64,000 nt of DNA from Jejuia sp049889775 (GCA_049889775.1 JBMHCT010000043.1:186001-250000), one strand, 5' to 3'; shown: positions 40,698 through 50,790, numbered from the stretch's first letter. Program-made: numbers and translations. Notes: a model not told the origin generated them from the sequence alone.

Positions 40698-42398
40698 TTG
40701 AGAAGTCTTTTAATATTCATTTTAGTGCTCCTTTTAGGTCAAATTTCGTTAATTCAAGCTCAAGTAAAAAAAGCCTCTGAAAAATACCCTATTCTTATGA
40801 ATATGGTACACCATAACCCTGGAGAACCAAGATTTAACACCAAGTATAACAGCGCTGAATATGTAAAAAGTGTAGGGTACAATGCGCAAGCTCCAAAATT
40901 CGAAATACAGTGTGCTGTAACTTACGATGATTATGAAGAAAACTTAGTACCTCAACGTACTGAAGAACGCTTGTGGATCGATCGTAAAGCGGCTGATATC
41001 AGAATACAACTAGATAAAGCTAGAGAAGCAGGAATGCCTATTTATCCTTTTACCGATGTATTGGTTGTTCCTAAATCCGTGATGGAAAAATACGGTTATG
41101 AAATGAAGATCGATGGAAAACTTTCCATCCAACAACCACGAACTCAAGAAATCTTAAAGGCACAGGTTGCCGAAATATTTAAAAAGTTCCCTGAATTAGG
41201 TGGGTTGACGATTCGTTTTGGAGAAACGTACTTACACGATACGCCTTTTCATGTGGGGAATCGACCAGTATATTCTCCTGAAGACCACACTAAAATCCTG
41301 AACATTCTGCGAGAAGAAGTTTGTGTAAAACGTAATAAAAAACTGTTTTACAGAACTTGGGATTGGGGAAAAATCAAAAGAAAATTTCATTTAGTACCTG
41401 AGGTTTATTTAAAAATCACCGATGCTGTTGAACCTCATCCAAATCTTTATTTTTCTACGAAACATGTCAATGGAGATTTCTTACGTGGATTGCCTTTCAA
41501 TAAGACATTAGGTATTGGTAAGCATCAACAAATTGTAGAGGTATCAATCAACCAAGCAGGAATGTATGGAAGAAATGCACACCCTTACTACATAGGTACA
41601 GGTGTTATCGAAGGCTGGCCAGAAATGGAACAGAAAAAAGGGCTTCAAGACTTATACAACAAGCCTCAGATAAAAGGAATTTATACATGGACTTGGGGAG
41701 ATGGTTGGTATGGCCCTTACTTCGGAAATGAATTTTGGATGGACCTAAATGCCCATATAATACAGCAATTCGCTCAGAATCCATTAAAACCTGAAGCTAA
41801 AATTTTTAACGACTATGCTACCAATGTCTTAAAAATGACTCCAGAAAATATTAAAAAGCTTAGGGAACTATGTATGCTATCGATAGATGCTGTTTTTAAG
41901 GGGCAAGCAACGAGCCTACAGAGAACCTCTCCTTGGTGGATTAGAGATCATTTTTTCACCGCATTAAACATGTCCATTTTTGTAAAAAAGGGAGTTGCTA
42001 AAGCTGTTTTAGAAGAGAAAAAAGAAAACATAAAAGTGTGGCGCAAAATGGAAAAAATTGCGCGCAGCATTTCGCTCCCAAATAAAGAAGACGAAGACTT
42101 TATAAAAGTGTCTACTACCTATGGTCGTATCAAATATGAGTTAATTGAATTGATTTTCCGCACTCAAATTATGTTCGCCGATATGGAACTTAACAACACA
42201 GCTTTCGCCCCAAAAGAAGCGCAATTAATAGTAGACACTTATAAAGCGAAATGGGATGAATGGTTCAAATTGAAAAAGGAAAATGCCAATTGCCCTACCC
42301 TTTATGTGGACTATGATTCTATCCACTGTCAAGGAAATGATCCTTTTATAAAATCCATTGAAAAATTGGAGCAAATGATTAAAAAAACTAAAGTTTAA
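40698..42398 (+). CDS. Exported TIM-barrel protein, GH67-like (first of pair)
   Basis: A 566-residue exported protein of no confidently named family. The start codon appears to be TTG at 40698: no ATG is near, and the TTG is followed at once by a signal peptide (RSLLIFILVLLLGQISLIQAQ). It reads like an (alpha/beta)8 barrel. Several segments parallel GH67 alpha-glucuronidases in order: GGLTIRFGETYLHD (GH67 GFLVKANSEG region), LFYRTWDWG (WRAFVY region), LYFSTKHVNGDF (VQVKNGPIDF region), VEVSINQAGMYG (TQEYLGQ region), and a helical C-terminus. The Glu of FGE is a candidate acid. It shares this layout with the next gene. The call is inference from motif order only. Confidence 0.65.
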   Translation: MRSLLIFILVLLLGQISLIQAQVKKASEKYPILMNMVHHNPGEPRFNTKYNSAEYVKSVGYNAQAPKFEIQCAVTYDDYEENLVPQRTEERLWIDRKAADIRIQLDKAREAGMPIYPFTDVLVVPKSVMEKYGYEMKIDGKLSIQQPRTQEILKAQVAEIFKKFPELGGLTIRFGETYLHDTPFHVGNRPVYSPEDHTKILNILREEVCVKRNKKLFYRTWDWGKIKRKFHLVPEVYLKITDAVEPHPNLYFSTKHVNGDFLRGLPFNKTLGIGKHQQIVEVSINQAGMYGRNAHPYYIGTGVIEGWPEMEQKKGLQDLYNKPQIKGIYTWTWGDGWYGPYFGNEFWMDLNAHIIQQFAQNPLKPEAKIFNDYATNVLKMTPENIKKLRELCMLSIDAVFKGQATSLQRTSPWWIRDHFFTALNMSIFVKKGVAKAVLEEKKENIKVWRKMEKIARSISLPNKEDEDFIKVSTTYGRIKYELIELIFRTQIMFADMELNNTAFAPKEAQLIVDTYKAKWDEWFKLKKENANCPTLYVDYDSIHCQGNDPFIKSIEKLEQMIKKTKV

Positions 42399-42488
42399 AT
42401 TTAAAGTGTCCATTATTCGACCATTGAATTAAACAACCTGAATTAAAATAACTCTATATCTTTTGAAATATCTTCTAATCAAAGCTTA

Positions 42489-44660
42489 ATGAACCTAAAA
42501 CATTTTATCCGTTACCTGTTTTTAGTACTGAGCATGACTTCTTGTTCTCATAAAACAGACCATGTTAATATATTTTTGGAATTCGAATCTCCTCAAACGG
42601 AGTTTGCAATTTCGAATGCCTCGACTTTGTTCGATACGGATAAACTGATTCGTGTTCAAAGTAAAGAAAACTCAGACTTCATTGTATCTATTGATGAAAA
42701 CAATGAATTTTCGAGTTTAAAACCTGAGGGGTTTATACTGCAAAAAAGCAATCACGGAAAATGGAATCTTATTGCTAAAGATCCTATTGGAGCCATGTAT
42801 GGTATATTCGAGGTTGCAGAGCAATTATCTTTTGGCAAGCCCCTTGAAGACTTCAAAGAAACACAGATAAACCCTACCTTAAAGAACCGCTTTGTAAAGT
42901 TCAATTTACCTTGGAGCCCATATCGAGAAAAGAAAGCCATTACACTACACGAAGAAACCTGTAGAGATTTAGAATTCTGGCAATCCTTTCTAGATATGAT
43001 GGCTAAAAATAGGCTGAATGTTTTATCTCTTTGGAACCTGCACCCTTTTATGGATATGATTCAACTAGAAAAGTATCCTGAAGCTTCGACATTGAGTGAC
43101 GCCGAATTTCTAGAACGCAAAAAATTCTGGACGTCTGTATTAGCCATGGCTAAAGAAAGAGGGATTCAAACCTATATTGTCAATTGGAATATTTTTTTAC
43201 CCGAAGCATTTGTTAAAGCAAATAATCTAGACGACTATCAACTCGTAGGAAAACATTGGGGTAAAGGCTATAATTCTGAACTGATCGAAGATTACACTCG
43301 AGAATGCGTCAAACAAGTGATCAACGAATATCCGGATTTAACAGGAATTGGACTTACGCTTGGAGAAGGTATGGGAGGTATGACTTCTATTGAACGTAAA
43401 AATTGGGTAAACCGCACTATTCTTAAAGGAATGAGTATGGCTGATCGTAAAGTAAAATTGCTATATCGAGCTCCACTATCGGCAGGTAAATCGAGTGTAG
43501 GTACTACCGACAAACTTACAGAAGTAATCACAAGAGAAGTCTTAGATACCCTATCTATTCCGAAAGAAACGATTATTAGCTTTAAATTCAACTGGTCACA
43601 TGGGCATTCGGCAGATCAACTTTTTATGGTGCATGGGGGAAAACTAACCGACACCTATTGGAACCCTGCTCCTAAAAATTATTCTGTTTTATGGACTGTA
43701 CGAAATGAAGATTTCTTTACACACCGTTGGGCTCAACCTGATTTTGTAAGAAACTTTCTAAAAAACAACTTGTCTCAATCGTATATGTCCGGCTGTATTA
43801 TCGGTTCTGAATGTTACATTCCTGCAAAAGACTATTTCTCTAATGAAAAAGGAAGTAAACATTTCAATTACGCTTTCGAACGCCAATGGTTATGGTATTC
43901 GATATGGGGTAGGTTATTATACGATAACCGAACAAAAGATGAGGTATTTGCAAATCAGCTGAACCACAAATTCAATATTGATTATGGGGATCAACTACTA
44001 AATACTTGGAAAACCGCAAGCAGTTACTATCATCATTTCGCATCTTTATATAGAGGCTCTTGGGATGCTGCGTTATATTCTGAGGCGTTCACCTCAATTA
44101 TGCGTGGCCCTAATGTGGACCGAAATAAAAATAAAGTTGACATTATCACTATGAAAGCACTTGGAAATAGGCGTGTTTTAGATAGTATTAATTATATCAA
44201 TATTAATGATTATGTGTTGAAAAAAGATGCTTTAGCAAACCAAAAGATAACTCCAGTAAAGTTGGTTGATATTTTAAATAAAAATGCAAACAGTATTTTA
44301 AAAGATCTTGGTGATTACAGAAAGAAGAGCCCAAATGAAGCACTGGAAATTGAATTATGTGATATAGAACTATTAGCAAACATGCAATTATTTTTTGCTG
44401 AACGTATAGAAGCAACCTTGCTTTTGGCAAACCATCTTTTATTAGATAAAGAATTAAATGAACCAGAAATAGAAAAACACTTGGATGCCTCCATCAAATA
44501 CTGGGAACAAATTATAGAGTTAAAAGAGCGATTTAACAAAAGGGATATTCCATACGTTTTCAATGAAAAATTAGATTATCATAATTACCTAAATACCTTA
44601 ATAGAAGAAAGAGAAAATTATCAGGATATTAAAGAGTTCTGGATTCATAACGTTAGATAA
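42489..44660 (+). CDS. GH67-like alpha-glucuronidase superfamily lipoprotein (second of pair)
   Basis: A 723-residue lipoprotein with lipobox SMTSC (Cys19). Residues about 20-130 match the small N-terminal domain of GH67/GH20 enzymes (FILQKSN...AKDPIGAMYGIFEVAEQLSFG). The TIM barrel follows with ERGIQTYIVNWNIFLPE, LTGIGLTLGEGMGG, KLLYRAPLS, IISFKFNWSHGHS and, near the end, WYSIWGRLLYDNRTKDEVFA, close to the GH67 block NWYLFGRLAWDP. The C-terminal 200 residues are helical, as in GH67/GH115. Alpha-glucuronidase activity would feed glucuronate to UxaC. The overall similarity seems too low for a firm family assignment; GH115 or a new family are alternatives. Confidence 0.7.
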   Translation: MNLKHFIRYLFLVLSMTSCSHKTDHVNIFLEFESPQTEFAISNASTLFDTDKLIRVQSKENSDFIVSIDENNEFSSLKPEGFILQKSNHGKWNLIAKDPIGAMYGIFEVAEQLSFGKPLEDFKETQINPTLKNRFVKFNLPWSPYREKKAITLHEETCRDLEFWQSFLDMMAKNRLNVLSLWNLHPFMDMIQLEKYPEASTLSDAEFLERKKFWTSVLAMAKERGIQTYIVNWNIFLPEAFVKANNLDDYQLVGKHWGKGYNSELIEDYTRECVKQVINEYPDLTGIGLTLGEGMGGMTSIERKNWVNRTILKGMSMADRKVKLLYRAPLSAGKSSVGTTDKLTEVITREVLDTLSIPKETIISFKFNWSHGHSADQLFMVHGGKLTDTYWNPAPKNYSVLWTVRNEDFFTHRWAQPDFVRNFLKNNLSQSYMSGCIIGSECYIPAKDYFSNEKGSKHFNYAFERQWLWYSIWGRLLYDNRTKDEVFANQLNHKFNIDYGDQLLNTWKTASSYYHHFASLYRGSWDAALYSEAFTSIMRGPNVDRNKNKVDIITMKALGNRRVLDSINYININDYVLKKDALANQKITPVKLVDILNKNANSILKDLGDYRKKSPNEALEIELCDIELLANMQLFFAERIEATLLLANHLLLDKELNEPEIEKHLDASIKYWEQIIELKERFNKRDIPYVFNEKLDYHNYLNTLIEERENYQDIKEFWIHNVR

Positions 44661-44680
44661 ATTAGTAAATCAGATAAATA

Positions 44681-47600
44681 ATGATATATAAATTAAAGTT
44701 AATTAACCTCGTACTCTTAGTTTTCATGAGTACGCTTTTAGTTCAAAAAAGTTCTGCCCAAGAGTTTTGGAAAGATAAACAGGTATATACCGTTGGTACA
44801 GAACCCCATGCCAGTACACATTATGTGTTTCCAGATGTAGCATCTGCCATAGAAGGAAATTACAAGAACTCGCCATATTATAAAAGTTTAGCGGGCGATT
44901 GGAAATTCAATTGGGTTGAAAAAGTAGCAGACAAACCAAAAGATTTTCACTTACCAAGCTATGATGTGGCAGATTGGAAAACCATTCCAGTGCCGGCTTG
45001 TTGGGAGCGCCAAGGCTATGGCGTGCCTTCCCATCGTGGACTAGGTATGTTGGTGCGAGCAGAAAAAATAAAAATTCCAACGGTTCCGGAAGAAAATGCT
45101 GTTGGAAGCTATAGAACCACTTTCGAGATTCCAGAGAACTGGAAAGCCCGTGAAACCTTGTTACATTTTAATGGGGTTTCAAGTGCCTTTTACTTATGGA
45201 TTAATGGGGAATTGGTTGGTTATGATGAAGATTCCATGACCAGTTCGGTATTCAACATAACCCCATATTTGAAAGATGGTGAGAATACTATGGCGGTGCA
45301 AGTCTATAGGTGGACTACAGGGAGTTATTTTGAATCTGGAGATACTTGGACATTCAGTGGAATTTTTAGAGATGTGTATTTGCAAAGTCGCCCGAGAGTG
45401 AGAATAAGAGATTTTTTCTTCACTTCAGATTTAGATGACAATTATAAGAATGCAGAATTAAATGGAAAGATTAAAGTATTTAACAATAGTGATTCCGTTC
45501 CTAAGAATTATCAGGTTAATATTGACCTTTATGATGATGCAGACAATTTGATTTCAGAATCTGGAAAAAATAGTCCGAAGATTGGATGGCGCATGGGAAA
45601 TTTAGGTGCGGAAAGTATTTTGGAATACACCGCTAAAATTGAAAACCCAAAACTTTGGTCTGCTGAATTTCCGCATCTTTATACTATTGTTATGACCCTT
45701 AAAGATGCCAAGGGTAGTGTAGTTGATATAACGCGAACTCCATTTGGATTCCGAGAAGTGGAGATGAAGAATTTACAAGTTCATATCAACGGAAAACCTA
45801 TAAAAATAAAAGGAGCTAACCGAGGTGAATCGCATCCTGAAACAGGGAAAACCTTATCTGAAGCATCCATGATTCAGGATATTTTATTGATGAAGCAAAA
45901 CAACTTTAATGCGGTACGTTCTAGCCACCATCCTAATGACCCAAGGTGGTATGCTTTATGCGATAAATATGGATTGTATGTGATGGATGAAGCCTTAGAA
46001 TCACCTGATTATTTTATTCGCAATGACGGATTACCAGGAAGTGATATTAGTTGGATGGCTACGGCCATGGATAGAGCAGTGGCCATGGTAGAACGTGCAA
46101 AAAACCATCCATCCATTATTTTTTGGTCGCTAGGAAATGAATCTGGTTTCGGGCAAAACTTCGCTTTAATGAGTGATTATATCCGTCGTTTTGACCCATC
46201 GCGTTTGATTTCTTATGACGGCAGGGAAACCGATTGTTGGGCACAAAAGGATTATTTTGACATGAATAGTTCTATGTATCCATTCATTGAAGATGATGAA
46301 AGTCAGAAACATTGGAAATTGTTGAGCTTTTGGGCGGATCCGAAATATGACAAGCCTTACATCATGATTGAATACGCCCATGCACAGGGGAATTCATTGG
46401 GGAATTTTGCTGAATATTGGCGTGTGGTTGAGGATAATCCATCCTTCATTGGTGGTTACATTTGGGATTGGGTAAATCAAACCTATAATACGAAAATGCC
46501 CGATGGACGTGTACGTCAAAGTCAACGTTTAGATTACCACCCAATTGATAGTCTTACTGTAGGTGGCGATTTTTCAGAAGTCCCAGAATTGAAAAACGAG
46601 TGTGCCAAAGGTGCGGTATTTGCAGACCGAACGCCAAAACCAGCCATGGTTGAAATGAAAAAGGCGCAACAGTATATTGGCATTAGTGCGGTAGAAAATA
46701 AGAAGCATGTATTTCAGATTAAAAACAAACACTATTTCACCAATTTAAACACGTTTAATGGCAGTTGGACACTGCTTAAAAATGGTAAAATTATAAAAGA
46801 AGGCAGTATTCCCGAATTGGATTTAGCTCCTACGAAATCAACAGAAATAGCACTTAAACTTCCAAAGTTAGATGGCGAATCAGAATACACACTAAACTTT
46901 AGCTATCGTTTGAAAGCACCTAAAATTTGGGCAGATGCTGGTTTTGAAGTGGCAAAAGAAGAAATCATCCTTCAAAAGTATATGCCAAAATTAGAAGAAG
47001 CCAAAGGGGTAGTGTCGCTATCAGAAACTGATAATCAAATCATTGCTTCAGGAAAAAACTTTAAAGTGAGTTTTGATAAATCAGAAGGAAAAATCACTTC
47101 CATAGTTTCCAATAAAAAAGAATTGATTGCGCAAACTGGCGATATTAGCGGACCGACTTTGAATGTGTATCGCGCACGAACTGAAAATGATAGACCTTAT
47201 AAAAAGCCTTGGCAGAAAGCAAAACTAAAAGATTTGGAACAAAAAGTACTTTCTGTAAGCTCCAAAAAAGTTAATAATGCTTTGTCTTCCATCACCATTG
47301 TTAGAGAATTCAAATCGGACTCCGGAAGTATCAAACACGAATGTGTCTATGATATTAGCGGACAGGGCAATATCACATTAAAAAATAAAGTAACACCAAC
47401 TGGTTTCAAAAGTTTAGAAACTTTTCCAAAAGTTGGCCTAAAATTAGGATTGGTCGCTGGTTTGGAACAGGTGAATTGGTATGGTCGTGGCCCCCAGGAA
47501 AACTATCCAGACAGAAATGAATCTGCCTTTTTAGGGAATTTTGAATCTACGGTGACGGATTTATTTGTGCCCTATGTCGTACCTCAGGAAAACGGTGCGC

Positions 47601-47887
47601 GTTCGGATGTGGGTTCATTGGAACTCTCTTTCAAAAATCAAAAGAAATCAGCTATCATGGTCACTTCAGACAAACCATTCGTGTTTTCGGCATTGCATTA
47701 TGATGCACTCGATTTAATTAAAGCAAGCCGTCCCGCATTTTTAAAAGAGAGAAAGGAAACAATTTTGTGTATTGATGCTGAAATGCTTGGTTTAGGAAAT
47801 GCCAGTTGCGGACCGCCACCATTACAACAATATTTGGTACCAGTGAAACCCTACGAATTTAACTTTACACTGCATTTAAATAATTAA
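44681..47887 (+). CDS. GH2 family glycoside hydrolase, LacZ-type architecture, exported
   Basis: A 1068-residue exported enzyme with signal peptide ending KSSAQ (about residue 27). It has the five-domain LacZ layout: FNGVSSAFYLWINGELVGY in the jelly roll, the TIM barrel, and a C-terminal beta-sandwich with NWYGRGPQENYPDR. The acid/base is Glu487 in SLGNESGFG and the nucleophile Glu564 in MIEYAHAQGNS. The substrate motif NRHEHHP of beta-galactosidases reads NRGESHP here, and DEANIE is DEALESPD, so sugar contacts at the -1 site are altered. It may act on a substituted galactoside or another sugar. It is quite different from the tandem GH2 pair upstream. Confidence 0.92.
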   Translation: MIYKLKLINLVLLVFMSTLLVQKSSAQEFWKDKQVYTVGTEPHASTHYVFPDVASAIEGNYKNSPYYKSLAGDWKFNWVEKVADKPKDFHLPSYDVADWKTIPVPACWERQGYGVPSHRGLGMLVRAEKIKIPTVPEENAVGSYRTTFEIPENWKARETLLHFNGVSSAFYLWINGELVGYDEDSMTSSVFNITPYLKDGENTMAVQVYRWTTGSYFESGDTWTFSGIFRDVYLQSRPRVRIRDFFFTSDLDDNYKNAELNGKIKVFNNSDSVPKNYQVNIDLYDDADNLISESGKNSPKIGWRMGNLGAESILEYTAKIENPKLWSAEFPHLYTIVMTLKDAKGSVVDITRTPFGFREVEMKNLQVHINGKPIKIKGANRGESHPETGKTLSEASMIQDILLMKQNNFNAVRSSHHPNDPRWYALCDKYGLYVMDEALESPDYFIRNDGLPGSDISWMATAMDRAVAMVERAKNHPSIIFWSLGNESGFGQNFALMSDYIRRFDPSRLISYDGRETDCWAQKDYFDMNSSMYPFIEDDESQKHWKLLSFWADPKYDKPYIMIEYAHAQGNSLGNFAEYWRVVEDNPSFIGGYIWDWVNQTYNTKMPDGRVRQSQRLDYHPIDSLTVGGDFSEVPELKNECAKGAVFADRTPKPAMVEMKKAQQYIGISAVENKKHVFQIKNKHYFTNLNTFNGSWTLLKNGKIIKEGSIPELDLAPTKSTEIALKLPKLDGESEYTLNFSYRLKAPKIWADAGFEVAKEEIILQKYMPKLEEAKGVVSLSETDNQIIASGKNFKVSFDKSEGKITSIVSNKKELIAQTGDISGPTLNVYRARTENDRPYKKPWQKAKLKDLEQKVLSVSSKKVNNALSSITIVREFKSDSGSIKHECVYDISGQGNITLKNKVTPTGFKSLETFPKVGLKLGLVAGLEQVNWYGRGPQENYPDRNESAFLGNFESTVTDLFVPYVVPQENGARSDVGSLELSFKNQKKSAIMVTSDKPFVFSALHYDALDLIKASRPAFLKERKETILCIDAEMLGLGNASCGPPPLQQYLVPVKPYEFNFTLHLNN

Positions 47888-47893
47888 AAACTA

Positions 47894-49288
47894 ATGAAAA
47901 AAATATTTATACTACTAGTTTTAGCTGTTTCTATTTCGGTTAATGCACAACAAACCGTTGAGGTTGAAGTTTGGTCAGCAAAATTAGAAGAAGGAAAAGC
48001 GAATCCAGTTTTTAAAGTAGATAACAGTGATACCAGTAAAAAAATAGGCTGGAAAAATCGCATTTTTATTCAACCAGAAATCACCTTTCAAACTATTGAG
48101 GGGATTGGTGGTGCGTTTAATGAAATAGGAGGAGAAGCCTTATTGTCTTTGCCCAAAAAGAAACAAAAGGAGCTAATGAATCATTTGTTTTCAAAGGAAG
48201 GTGCAGGATTTAGCTTTTGTAGAACCGCTATTGGAGCCAGTGATTTTGGAATAGATGCCTACAGTTATGCTGAAGTGCCGAATGATTACGATATGGAACA
48301 CTTTTCCATTGAACGGGATAAAAAATATGTGTTGCCTTACTTGAAACAAGCTTTTGCTATCAATCCAAATTTAACCTTGTTTGCTTCACCTTGGAGTCCT
48401 CCTGGATGGATGAAAGAAAGTGGTAAAATGGTAGGTTTACAACCAGAAGGAAATCGCATAAAGACCGATGTAAAAACTTGGGACGCTTACGCAAAATACT
48501 TTGTAAAGTATGTGCAAGCCTATGCAAATGAAGGGGTAAGGGTTGATCGTATTTGTATTCAAAATGAGAACGATGCGGACACCAAATACCCAAGTTGTAT
48601 TTTTCCAGCTAAAGAAATGGTGTCTTTCGCAAATGTTCATATGGCTCCAGAATTTGCAAAAAGCAATATAGACACTAAAATTTTTGCAGGAACGTTTAGA
48701 GCGTCAAACAAGTCTGATTTAATGGATTTCACCCAGTTGAAAGACACATACCGCGTAGAGGGTGTTGGCATTCAATACACCGAAGGAAGAATTCTTGCCG
48801 ATGCCAGGGAAATGATCCCAAACCTTAAAATTTTTCATACCGAAGGACATTGTTATAACGGTAAGAATTCATCAGAGCAAGCAAAACATCGTTTAGCGGA
48901 AGTAGCGCAGTACATCAATAACGGCAGTACTACGTTTTCGTATTGGAACATGATTTTAAATGAAACCACCAAAAGTGGTTGGAATTGGACTCAGAATTCT
49001 TTGGTGAATATCGATCGTAAAAATGGTTTGATACAATACAATCCGGATTACAACGCTATGTTTATCATCAGTAAATTTATTCAACCTGGTGATGTTAGAA
49101 TTGTTGCTTTTAATAGGGGCAATCATCATCCTATAATTTCGGTAAAATCCCCTGATGGCATTATAAAGATGCTATTTCAAAATGAGGCAGAAGAAGATGG
49201 TGTTTTTGAAATTGTAGTTGGTGCGGAAAGTATAAAAATCAATGCACTTGCTCAGGCGATTACGGCTGTAACTCTTAAGCATCGGTAG
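47894..49288 (+). CDS. GH30 family glycoside hydrolase, exported
   Basis: A 464-residue exported enzyme with signal peptide MKKIFILLVLAVSISVNAQ. The GH30 barrel begins FQTIEGIGGAFNEIGGEAL, continues with FCRTAIGASDFGIDAYSYAE, FASPWSPPGWMKESG, acid/base Glu225 in QNENDAD and nucleophile Glu317 in HTEGHCYNG; a C-terminal beta-sandwich (VRIVAFNRGNHHPIISVKSPDG) closes it. GH30 members include beta-glucosidase, beta-xylosidase, beta-fucosidase, beta-1,6-glucanase, endo-beta-1,6-galactanase and glucuronoxylanase. TEGHCYNG is not the usual glucocerebrosidase spelling, so I leave the linkage open. It starts 6 bases after the GH2 gene. Confidence 0.93.
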   Translation: MKKIFILLVLAVSISVNAQQTVEVEVWSAKLEEGKANPVFKVDNSDTSKKIGWKNRIFIQPEITFQTIEGIGGAFNEIGGEALLSLPKKKQKELMNHLFSKEGAGFSFCRTAIGASDFGIDAYSYAEVPNDYDMEHFSIERDKKYVLPYLKQAFAINPNLTLFASPWSPPGWMKESGKMVGLQPEGNRIKTDVKTWDAYAKYFVKYVQAYANEGVRVDRICIQNENDADTKYPSCIFPAKEMVSFANVHMAPEFAKSNIDTKIFAGTFRASNKSDLMDFTQLKDTYRVEGVGIQYTEGRILADAREMIPNLKIFHTEGHCYNGKNSSEQAKHRLAEVAQYINNGSTTFSYWNMILNETTKSGWNWTQNSLVNIDRKNGLIQYNPDYNAMFIISKFIQPGDVRIVAFNRGNHHPIISVKSPDGIIKMLFQNEAEEDGVFEIVVGAESIKINALAQAITAVTLKHR

Positions 49289-49315
49289 TTATTTATGAAA
49301 TGCTAATAACTGATT

Positions 49316-50707
49316 ATGAAATTATCTAGTTTACGAATTATTTGCAGTTTTGAATATATAAAAAGTATATCTTTTAGGGTACTATGGATTTTTCTGGTCT
49401 TGGCTTTCATATCAAAATCATTATGGGCACAATCTGCCCAAAAGCATACCGTTGAGGCCATTACTAATCATGGGACGTTCAAATATCAGATAGATAATAG
49501 CGGGGAGGTAGATGTTGCTAATGAATTTCAGAAAATATTTGATGAACTTTCAGCATTAAAAGATGGATCTGCTACAATCGTTTTTTCGCCTGGTATTTAT
49601 TATATAAATGCCCCAGTTTCAATTAAAATGGCAGGTGTAAAAATAGTCGGTCATGGTCATGGAGGTATTGATATTCATGGTGCCAATTTGGCAACGGGCA
49701 CTATTTTCCGTTTTGGGAAAGATGTGGGGCCATATTGTCTTACATTCGATTATGCGGGCAGAAGCAAATCCTTTCCGGCAGGAGAATCACCTTGGCCTAA
49801 TCAAAATTTAAAAGTAGAAATTGAGAACATTGCTTTTGTGGGTTATAATAACACTGGGGTAGATACAGCTAACGGTTATAGCAGATTTAGAAAAGATACT
49901 CCAAATTTTAGAGGTTTAAATTGGTACCCTGCTAAGGGTAGATATAAAAATGTTGAAAAGGAAGGCCAACGAGCAATTTACCTTCCATCAAAACCAAAAA
50001 TACAAGGTTGGGGTTGGGGAAAGTGCGAATTACTTAGAATAACGGGGTGTTATTTTACCGAGTTCTACGTTGGAATAGATGCATCTTGGACAGATGTAAG
50101 CTACATCAACAATAATTGGTTTGGTCAATTAACTTATGGAATAAGAATTGATGGCCCAGGGATGATGATTCATAATAATCTTTTTGCTGATTTAGAGACC
50201 GCATTAAAAATTAAGAAAACCAACTTTTCCACTTATAGTCATAATACCTTTGCTTATGTAGGTAAGTGTTTTGAATTTAAAGAGATTTCAAATTCAACTA
50301 TAACTAGTAATACGCTTTTAAATAAAAAGAATAATACAGGAGCTGCATCTGCTGGGTCGTTTTTATTTGTTGAGAAATCCTTGGGGTTAAATGTGATGGG
50401 GAACTCTATCAATCATGAACAAGACAGTCGCAAAAAGACAATAGTAACAGACAATGAACCTAACGGCCAAAGTTTTATTCAATTTAATAATTCAAACCAC
50501 CTAAACTTTTCTAATAACATTGTTTTAACGCCATTAACACAAACTGTGGTTCGTTTACATAATTGTACAAATAGTACGGTTTTAGATAATAAAATAACAT
50601 TTGGAGATAAAGGAAATGCAGTTGCCGAAACAGGGAAGTCGAGCAGTAATTTTTTTAGAAAAATAAAGGTTGAGAACTCGGATATTTTTGATGAGTTCAA
50701 GTATTAG
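49316..50707 (+). CDS. Exported right-handed parallel beta-helix protein (pectate-lyase superfamily, possibly GH91-related)
   Basis: A 463-residue protein with a long N-terminal signal segment (hydrophobic at about 22-38, ending SLWAQ). It opens with an N-terminal pattern DVANEFQKIFDELSALKDGSATIVFSPGIYYINAPVSIK then VKIVGHGHGGIDIHGA, which recalls inulin fructotransferases (GH91) and other pectate-lyase-superfamily proteins. Helix coils with NN/NS turns follow (ISYINNNWFGQLTYG-like, MMIHNNLFADLETALK, STITSNTLLNKKNN). The catalytic residues are not identifiable by eye. In this context a lyase or transglycosylating role on the algal glycan is possible. It belongs to the GH30-GH29 stretch of the cluster. 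Confidence 0.7.
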   Translation: MKLSSLRIICSFEYIKSISFRVLWIFLVLAFISKSLWAQSAQKHTVEAITNHGTFKYQIDNSGEVDVANEFQKIFDELSALKDGSATIVFSPGIYYINAPVSIKMAGVKIVGHGHGGIDIHGANLATGTIFRFGKDVGPYCLTFDYAGRSKSFPAGESPWPNQNLKVEIENIAFVGYNNTGVDTANGYSRFRKDTPNFRGLNWYPAKGRYKNVEKEGQRAIYLPSKPKIQGWGWGKCELLRITGCYFTEFYVGIDASWTDVSYINNNWFGQLTYGIRIDGPGMMIHNNLFADLETALKIKKTNFSTYSHNTFAYVGKCFEFKEISNSTITSNTLLNKKNNTGAASAGSFLFVEKSLGLNVMGNSINHEQDSRKKTIVTDNEPNGQSFIQFNNSNHLNFSNNIVLTPLTQTVVRLHNCTNSTVLDNKITFGDKGNAVAETGKSSSNFFRKIKVENSDIFDEFKY

Positions 50708-50790
50708 AATTATAGGTTTGAAATGGATAATTCTGTTTGAAATCAATGAAGTCGTGATTAGAATTTAATAATCTTTTACAATTTATAGAT

